This document shows positions 58,827-64,000 of a DNA stretch of 64,000 bases, piece by piece. The stretch is from Rhizobium phaseoli. GTDB lineage: Bacteria > Pseudomonadota > Alphaproteobacteria > Rhizobiales > Rhizobiaceae. The stretch is taken from NCBI RefSeq assembly GCF_003985125.1, contig NZ_ML133569.1, positions 310,001-374,000 of the forward strand, given 5' to 3'. How positions within the stretch are numbered: the stretch's first letter is position 1; each line of letters starts with the position of its first letter. The notes under the pieces were generated by a model. It saw only the letters and a list, made by a program, of their open reading frames with translations, was not told where the DNA came from and did not search any database. Made by a program: the position numbers and the translations under genes.

Positions 58827-59174
58827 TCAGACCTTCTCTTTTTTCTTGGTCTTTTCTTTTGGCTCGACCGGCGCATCGGGCGTCGGGGCCAAAAGCTTGC
58901 GCAGCGATGCGATCTTGTCCTTCACCAGCGGCCGGAAGCGCGTCGCACGATAGGGCATGTCGGCGGCGCCGTAGCCTTCCGGCCCGTCGTCATTGCCGCG
59001 ATGGATTTCCGCGAGCTTCACCCCGATGAACGTGCCGTCGACATAATGGGTATATTCGCCCACCCAACGGATCGTATAGATCTCGCCCTTGCGGATCAGC
59101 TGGTCGATGCTGACATGCTTGAAGGTGTCGTTGATGCAGACCACCTTCTGGCCGACATGAAATTCATAGCTCAT
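58827..59174 (-). CDS. Conserved hypothetical protein, 115 residues
   Basis: A soluble protein with a beta-rich first 80 residues (FHVGQKVVCINDTFKH, then KGEIYTIRWVGEY) that resembles an SH3-like barrel, and a long basic Lys/Glu tail (KEKTKKKEKV). Similar proteins are found through the Rhizobiales without known function. A GGAGG-like site is not obvious, but the ATG at 59174 gives the conserved start MSYEFHVGQ. Confidence 0.75.
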   Translation of the reverse strand: MSYEFHVGQKVVCINDTFKHVSIDQLIRKGEIYTIRWVGEYTHYVDGTFIGVKLAEIHRGNDDGPEGYGAADMPYRATRFRPLVKDKIASLRKLLAPTPDAPVEPKEKTKKKEKV

Positions 59175-59300
59175 GGATCAAACTCTCAAACGGCAATCCG
59201 CCTCGCCGATCTATAGCGCGCCCGGCGACGAGGATGAACCCTTTTCTGCCGGCGGACCTCATGCGGCGTGACTGCGCTTCTACTGCACCGTGCGACACGC

Positions 59301-60611
59301 TCAGTCGCAATAGACCTTGCCGCTCTTGCGCGAGCGCAGATCGAAGTGGAAGTGGTTCCAATGTTCCGGGTTGCTGCCCGGCCCGAGCACCGTGTTGAAA
59401 TAGCGGCAGCTATCGGTGCGCACCGCCTTCAGGAGCCGGCCCTCGCGCAGCGAGAACAGACCCTTCTTGCGCACGTCGATCTCGTGGCCGTTCTTCAGCA
59501 CGAATTTGCCAACGTCGATGGCGTTGCCGCGGGCATGCTCCGACATCGGATTATATCGCTGCCGGCTGTTGTTCATGCGCCGGCAGGAATAGCCGCCGAG
59601 CGGCTGGATCGTCCTGATGCCGCTCCAGTAGCGGTAGCGGGCCGACGGCGCCAGCTCGTTTTTCACCCATTTGGCGAAGGCGAGCGTCACCTGGCAGTTC
59701 AGCGTCACGGCCGGCTGCACGCCGATATTGCCGGAAAGTCCCTTCAGGGATACCGGATAAGGCACCTGGCAGGCCGGCCCTTGCGAGATCGGCGGCTTCT
59801 CGTCGAAGATCACGCCCATGCGCTTCAGTTCGCGCCGGCAGGCGAGCTCGGAAGCCGGCATGACGCTCGGGTCGACGGGTGCGGCCGGCTCGCTCATCAT
59901 CGGGTTATTCGGCCGCAGCATCGCCACTTCTTCGCTCTCGTCCTCTTCGGGAACGCGGGATGGTGCCGTGACCGGGCTGCCGTCGCTCCAAGTGGGCGCA
60001 CGGCTCATCTGTGACTGCGCTGCCGGCTGCGGCATTGCCTGCGGTGCGGGCTGGCGCATCGGTTGGTTGAGCTGCAGCGGATTGTCTGTGCCGATGCCGT
60101 CGACGACTGGCTCGGTGGCATTGCCCTCAGCGATTTGCTGTTGTTGCTCCTGCGCCAGCCCGACGACCGGCTCTGCTCCGAGCTCATCATCCATGTTGAC
60201 GCCGCCGGAAGGGATCGCAAGGTTTTGCGTGCCACCCCAGTTGCCGTTCGGCTGACCGGCCGCCATCGCCTCGTCGCTGTCGATCATCGGCAGTTTTCGC
60301 CCCTGCGCCCCCGGCCCTCGCGCCGGATGGCCGGCACCGGCAAGGTTCGGCGTGTTGAGATAATCGACCGAACCTTGCGTGTTGCCGACCGGGGCGCTGG
60401 AAACCGGATAGGACGCCTGGCTTTCCACCGGCGCCATGCGCACAGCCGGCGCCATGCGCGCAGCACCCCGGGACGGCGATATCGAACTGACCCTGGTGCC
60501 GTTGTCGACATTGGCCGGCGGCACCAGCCCGTCGCTGATCGAGCATGTCGTCAGGGCCGCTGAGAGCAGCACGGGCAGGAAGGCTCGCCGAGGAAAGGAA
60601 ACAAACGCCAT
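59301..60611 (-). CDS. Extensin-like C-terminal domain protein, exported
   Basis: A 436-residue protein. An N-terminal signal (RRAFLPVLLSAALTTC) could be a lipoprotein signal, with Cys near residue 22. A long low-complexity region rich in Pro, Gln, Ala and Met follows (about 25-265). The C-terminal Extensin_C domain (about 270-436) has CRRELKRMGVIF, the CQV..YPVSLKG.. region, YSCRRMN, SEHARGNAIDVG (a peptidase-fold metal-binding pattern) and the ending HWNHFHFDL. The family is related to D-Ala-D-Ala carboxypeptidase folds and may act on the cell wall. ATG 60611 is chosen because the signal begins there. Confidence 0.88.
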   Translation of the reverse strand: MAFVSFPRRAFLPVLLSAALTTCSISDGLVPPANVDNGTRVSSISPSRGAARMAPAVRMAPVESQASYPVSSAPVGNTQGSVDYLNTPNLAGAGHPARGPGAQGRKLPMIDSDEAMAAGQPNGNWGGTQNLAIPSGGVNMDDELGAEPVVGLAQEQQQQIAEGNATEPVVDGIGTDNPLQLNQPMRQPAPQAMPQPAAQSQMSRAPTWSDGSPVTAPSRVPEEDESEEVAMLRPNNPMMSEPAAPVDPSVMPASELACRRELKRMGVIFDEKPPISQGPACQVPYPVSLKGLSGNIGVQPAVTLNCQVTLAFAKWVKNELAPSARYRYWSGIRTIQPLGGYSCRRMNNSRQRYNPMSEHARGNAIDVGKFVLKNGHEIDVRKKGLFSLREGRLLKAVRTDSCRYFNTVLGPGSNPEHWNHFHFDLRSRKSGKVYCD

Positions 60612-60762
60612 ACTCTTATCGCTTCCGTGGGCCGGCCGCAGAGTGACCGAAAAAACTCGGTCCAATTTTAATTAAAAACGGTGAATGAAAACTTACCGAC
60701 GCAATCTGGACGCGACGGAAATGAAGAAGGCGGCTTTCGCCGCCTTCATTTTGCTGCGCAAC

Positions 60763-62583
60763 TCACGCTGCCCGTGTGTACCGGGCTTCGCCCCGCTGCT
60801 CGCCTCCACGCAAGCGGAAATTCGCAAGCAGCGTCTTCAACTGAGTGCTTTCGTCGGCGAGCGTGCGGCTTGCCGCCGTCGTCTCTTCGACCATCGCCGC
60901 GTTCTGCTGTGTCATCTGGTCCATGTGGTTGACGGAGCTGTTGATCTCGTTGAGCCCGGTCGACTGCTCGCGCGCCGCCGTCGCGATCGAGGCGACATGA
61001 TCGTTGACCTGATTAACCAAGGCTTCGATTTCCAGGAGCGCATCGCCCGTCGAGCGCACCAGCGCCACCCCGCCCTCGACCTCGGTCGCCGACCGGCTGA
61101 TCAGTTCCTTGATCTCCTTGGCGGCGTTGGCCGAGCGCTGCGCAAGCTCGCGCACTTCCTGGGCAACGACAGCAAAGCCGCGGCCGGCCTCGCCCGCCCG
61201 CGCCGCCTCGACGCCGGCGTTGAGCGCCAGAAGGTTCGTCTGGAAGGCGATCTCGTCGATGACCGAGATGATCTGGTTGATGCGGCTCGAGGATTCCTCG
61301 ATCCGGCCCATCGCCGTCACCGCATTGCGGACGATCTCGCCGGAGCGTCCGGCACTCGCCTTGGTCTCGGCCACCATCTCGCGTGCCTCGTTCGCCCGCT
61401 CCGATGCCGTCTTGACCGTCGCAGTGATCTCGTCGAGGGCTGCGGCCGTCTCTTCGAGTGCCGCCGCCTGCTGCTCCGTCCGTTTCGACAGGTTGCCGGT
61501 CGCTTCACTGATGTCGGAGGCGCTGTCGTTGACCACGCGGCTCGATTCGGCAATCGCCTGGATGACGCCGTTCAGCGCATCGACCGCCGCGTTGAAATCA
61601 TTCCTGAGCTTGGCGTAATCCTCGCCGATATCGCCGATCGCCACCGTGAGGTCGCCGCCCGCAAGCTTCTCAAGGCCGGCGCCGAGCGCCTGCATGGCGC
61701 GGGTCTGCCGCTCCGAAGCCGAACGCAGGCTCGCCTCGTTGCCGCGGCGTTCGTCCTCGATCTGCCGCTGCCTTTCGTCTTCACGCCCGCGCAACGCGCT
61801 GCGCTCGTCGACGGAATCGCGCAGCACCAGCAGCGCCTTGGCCATCTGGCCGATCTCGTCGCGGCGATCGCTGCCGGCGATCTCCACCGATGCCTCTTCG
61901 GCGGCGATCGCGTTCATTGCCGTCTTCAGCCGGGCGATCGGCGCCGTAACGCTGCGGACGATGGCATAGGCAATGGCAACTGTGGCGGCCGCGCCGAGCA
62001 GGCAGAGCACTGCCGCCCAGATAGCATTCTGGCGATAGAGCGCGGCGAGGTCATCAGCGTAAACGCCCGTGCCGACGATCCAGCCCCAGGGCTCGAAACC
62101 GGCGACATAGGAATATTTCAGAACCGGCTCATCAGCGCCCGGCTTCGGCCAGTAATAATCGACGAAACCCTTGCCGTCCTTCTTCACCTTGTTGACGAAT
62201 TCGACGAACAGGAACTTGCCGGTCGGATCCTTCATCTGCGAGATGTCGGTACCGTTCAGCGCCGGCTTGATCGGATGCATCACCATGACAGGATGCATGT
62301 CGTTGATCCAGAAATAGCCGTCGGCGCCGTAGCGCATCGCGCCGATCACGTCCTTGGCAGCCGCCTGCGCCTGCTCGCGGGTCAGAGTGCCCGCCTGCTC
62401 CATCTTGTAATATTTGTCGAAAATACCGATCGCCGTCGCCTCCATCTTCTCCAGTCCCGCCTTCCGCTCCGCTTGCAGCTCGGAATAGGAATAGTTCAGA
62501 AAAAAGACCATCGTCGCGGCCAGCACGGCAAGCGTGAAGCCGACGAGACAATAAAGGCGGGTGGAAATCTTGACGTTGCGCAT
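60763..62583 (-). CDS. Methyl-accepting chemotaxis protein with sCache sensor
   Basis: A 606-residue transmembrane chemoreceptor. First helix residues 12-30 ([17 protein letters not shown]), periplasmic sCache_2 domain (about 32-190, with [20 protein letters not shown] and [19 protein letters not shown] [14 protein letters not shown]), second helix (about 192-215), HAMP (about 218-270) and signalling domain (to 590) with the hairpin tip of the [20 protein letters not shown] region. No NWETF-type tether ends the protein. The ligands of sCache receptors include small organic acids. ATG 62583 starts the signal anchor. Confidence 0.93.
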   Translation of the reverse strand: MRNVKISTRLYCLVGFTLAVLAATMVFFLNYSYSELQAERKAGLEKMEATAIGIFDKYYKMEQAGTLTREQAQAAAKDVIGAMRYGADGYFWINDMHPVMVMHPIKPALNGTDISQMKDPTGKFLFVEFVNKVKKDGKGFVDYYWPKPGADEPVLKYSYVAGFEPWGWIVGTGVYADDLAALYRQNAIWAAVLCLLGAAATVAIAYAIVRSVTAPIARLKTAMNAIAAEEASVEIAGSDRRDEIGQMAKALLVLRDSVDERSALRGREDERQRQIEDERRGNEASLRSASERQTRAMQALGAGLEKLAGGDLTVAIGDIGEDYAKLRNDFNAAVDALNGVIQAIAESSRVVNDSASDISEATGNLSKRTEQQAAALEETAAALDEITATVKTASERANEAREMVAETKASAGRSGEIVRNAVTAMGRIEESSSRINQIISVIDEIAFQTNLLALNAGVEAARAGEAGRGFAVVAQEVRELAQRSANAAKEIKELISRSATEVEGGVALVRSTGDALLEIEALVNQVNDHVASIATAAREQSTGLNEINSSVNHMDQMTQQNAAMVEETTAASRTLADESTQLKTLLANFRLRGGEQRGEARYTRAA

Positions 62584-62854
62584 GAGGTTCCCGGCGATTC
62601 TTGGATATGAGATTGATCCATTGTGAAGCACCGGAATTACTGGAGCGTAAAGCTTAATTAGAAAAAGATTAAATAACGTAAGGGGATGCATTGGTTGCAT
62701 AATTCAACCGCCTGAAATTGATAAAGATTTATATCCGCGCCGACCGCAACATGTGCCGCACCGGGGTGCCGGCGCCGGAAAGGGATTGGTCTGTACACGG
62801 AGTTCGCCTAACCTCGGCTGCAGAATCGAAACACACAGCCTGAAGGAACCCTCG

Positions 62855-63238
62855 ATGACCGAAGCCAAGCCGAGAGGCGAACTGACGCTGCGCACGCTCG
62901 CCATGCCGGGTGATGCCAATCCGGCCGGCGATATTTTCGGTGGCTGGGTCATGGCGCAGATGGACCTTGCATCGGGCATCCGCGCCGCCGAGCGCGCCAG
63001 AGGCCGCGTCGTCACCGCCGCCGTCAAGGAGATGGCCTTCGAACTGCCGGTCAAGATCGGCGACACGCTATCGGTCTATACCGATATCGAGCGCGTCGGG
63101 CGCACCTCGATCACGCTCATCGTCGAAGCCTGGGCGCATCGCGCCCGTTATGCCAAGATGGAAAAGGTCACCGCCGCCACCTTCATCATGGTGGCGCTCG
63201 ACGAAGAGGGCAAACCGAAGGCGGTCCCCGAGGAGTGA
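62855..63238 (+). CDS. YciA-type acyl-CoA thioesterase
   Basis: A 127-residue hotdog-fold thioesterase. The catalytic Asp is in NPAGDIFGGWVMAQMDLASG (about residues 22-41), and VTAAVKEMAFELPVKIGD plus the C-terminal ATFIMVALDEEGKPKAVP are YciA marks. It hydrolyses short to long acyl-CoA esters in the cytoplasm. ATG 62855 has GAAGGAACC upstream. It may be co-transcribed with the membrane protein gene 25 nt downstream. Confidence 0.93.
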   Translation: MTEAKPRGELTLRTLAMPGDANPAGDIFGGWVMAQMDLASGIRAAERARGRVVTAAVKEMAFELPVKIGDTLSVYTDIERVGRTSITLIVEAWAHRARYAKMEKVTAATFIMVALDEEGKPKAVPEE

Positions 63239-63263
63239 CAAGCTTCGGGGCGGGGGAGCAACA

Positions 63264-63851
63264 ATGGAAACGGTCAGCTCGCCGGAAGTCTTCCTTCACA
63301 TCAAGGTGGTGATGGGCATGGTCATCAGCCTTTCCCTTGCGCGGCTGCTCACCGGTGTTGCCGGCATTGTCCAGCATCCCGCCAAGGCGAAGGTCTATGG
63401 CGTGCATCTCGGTTGGGCGCTGTCGCTATTCCTGTTCATCATCCATATCTGGTGGTGGGAGTATCGCCTGCAGGCCGTGCCCGCCATCGGCTTCGGCATC
63501 TATCTCTTTCTCGTCTGTTTCTGCAGCCTGTTCTTCCTGCTCTGCGCACTGCTCTTCCCGGCAAGCCTCGACGAATACGGCGGCTACGAGGAATATTTCA
63601 TCTCGAGACGCAAATGGTTCTTCGCCGTCCTCGGCCTGATCTATGCCGTCGACATCCTCGACACGGCGATCAAGGGACCGGAACGCATCCTCGCCCTCGG
63701 CTGGGAATATCCCGCCCGCAACATCGTCTACATCCTGCTGTGCGCCCTCGCCGCCTGGACCCCCAGCCGCCGCTTCCACGCCATCTTCGTCCTCGCCAAC
63801 CTGGCCTACCAGGTGAGCTTCATCTTCCGGCTTTATGATGTGCTGGGGTGA
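63264..63851 (+). CDS. Hypothetical multi-spanning membrane protein
   Basis: A 195-residue inner-membrane protein with about five to six hydrophobic segments (for example LSLFLFIIHIWWWEY and YLFLVCFCSLFFLLCALLF). RLYDVLG ends the protein. GGGGGAGC precedes the ATG at 63264. No known family was recognised. It follows the thioesterase gene closely. Confidence 0.75.
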   Translation: METVSSPEVFLHIKVVMGMVISLSLARLLTGVAGIVQHPAKAKVYGVHLGWALSLFLFIIHIWWWEYRLQAVPAIGFGIYLFLVCFCSLFFLLCALLFPASLDEYGGYEEYFISRRKWFFAVLGLIYAVDILDTAIKGPERILALGWEYPARNIVYILLCALAAWTPSRRFHAIFVLANLAYQVSFIFRLYDVLG

Positions 63852-63873
63852 GAGCGATCCGGCGCAGCCCGAG

Positions 63874-64000
63874 CAATCGATCCAGTGAATCGATTGCAGC
63901 GACGAACGCCCTGAGCCTAAGCGAAGGGCCGGGCAGCGGCCTGCTCCACAAACCTGCGTCTCAAGCCCGCGACCTCTCTCCAGCCTCATCCTGAGGCGCC
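63874..64000. repeat. REP-like and partial second repeat at the window end
   Basis: CAATCGAT-ccagtga-ATCGATTG (63874-63896) is a short palindrome of the type dispersed in rhizobial genomes. The last bases, CTCATCCTGAGGCGCC (63985-64000), look like the edge of another common repeat that continues outside the window. Confidence 0.6.

Noticed and set aside
60685..62610. 641-codon plus-strand frame opposite the chemoreceptor
   Set aside because: The minus strand encodes a complete chemoreceptor; the plus frame is a shadow.

Overview
The window looks like chromosomal DNA from a member of the Rhizobiales, most likely the Rhizobium etli/leguminosarum group. This rests on high GC with GC-rich third codon positions, aerobic-pathway cobalamin genes (cobN, cobW, cobP, cobQ), an aqpS-type arsenic operon, ExoP-free but typically rhizobial families (GlxA/AraC regulator, DUF1127 proteins, extensin-like protein, sCache chemoreceptor), and several families of short palindromic repeats of the RIME/REP kind. 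The assignment is made from family knowledge and sequence recognition only; no search was run. No rRNA, tRNA, CRISPR array or intact insertion sequence was seen.

Layout. (1) 1-5.4 kb: a minus-strand cobalamin operon, cobP-cobW-cobN (cobN runs off the left edge), behind a cobalamin riboswitch at about 5020-5365; three palindromic repeats lie in it, two of them inserted in frame inside cobN. (2) 5.4-11.4 kb: ClC channel, class III nucleotide cyclase, an SDR gene broken by one amber codon, and cobQ with a strongly structured leader or small RNA. (3) 11.7-18.4 kb: a lone betaine-type binding protein, an entericidin-like lipoprotein, LysR regulators, the argO/argP pair, a Gre factor and MgtC. (4) 18.4-24.5 kb: small stress-type proteins (DUF3008, DUF2945, DUF2171), then a patch of accessory single genes (HAD phosphatase, nucleotidyltransferase, redoxin, nitrilase) and a GlxA-type regulator. 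(5) 24.6-27 kb: two adjacent paralogous tandem-receiver proteins, one with GGDEF. (6) 27.2-29.8 kb: an arsenic operon arsR-arsC-aqpS-arsC with a divergent DUF6428 gene. (7) 29.8-36.2 kb: MscS channel, DUF924, receiver/HWE-type kinase and DHA2-type exporter.

(8) 36.6-48.5 kb is the most striking block: one plus-strand run holding a binding-protein ABC importer (binding protein, two permeases, a small two-helix membrane protein, two ATPases), an ATP-type DhaK-DhaL fusion, and a complete PEP-driven dihydroxyacetone kinase system (DhaL, DhaM EIIA domain, HPr, Enzyme I, DhaK) with a small HTH protein. The three domains that are fused in the E. coli DhaM protein are here three separate consecutive genes in the same order. 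The genes suggest uptake of a triose/tetrulose-like compound followed by phosphorylation from either ATP or PEP.

(9) 48.5-53.5 kb: an esterase pair of which one is broken by a palindromic repeat, a Tat-exported epoxide hydrolase, a Rap1a-like small exported protein and a siderophore-interacting reductase. (10) 53.6-56.1 kb: ohrR and ohr with shared operator boxes, separated by a truncated Nudix gene and a DUF3095 gene. (11) 56.2-64 kb: exported HELLH protein, TetR/FAD-monooxygenase pair with an obvious operator, extensin-like protein, methyl-accepting chemotaxis protein, acyl-CoA thioesterase and a membrane protein.
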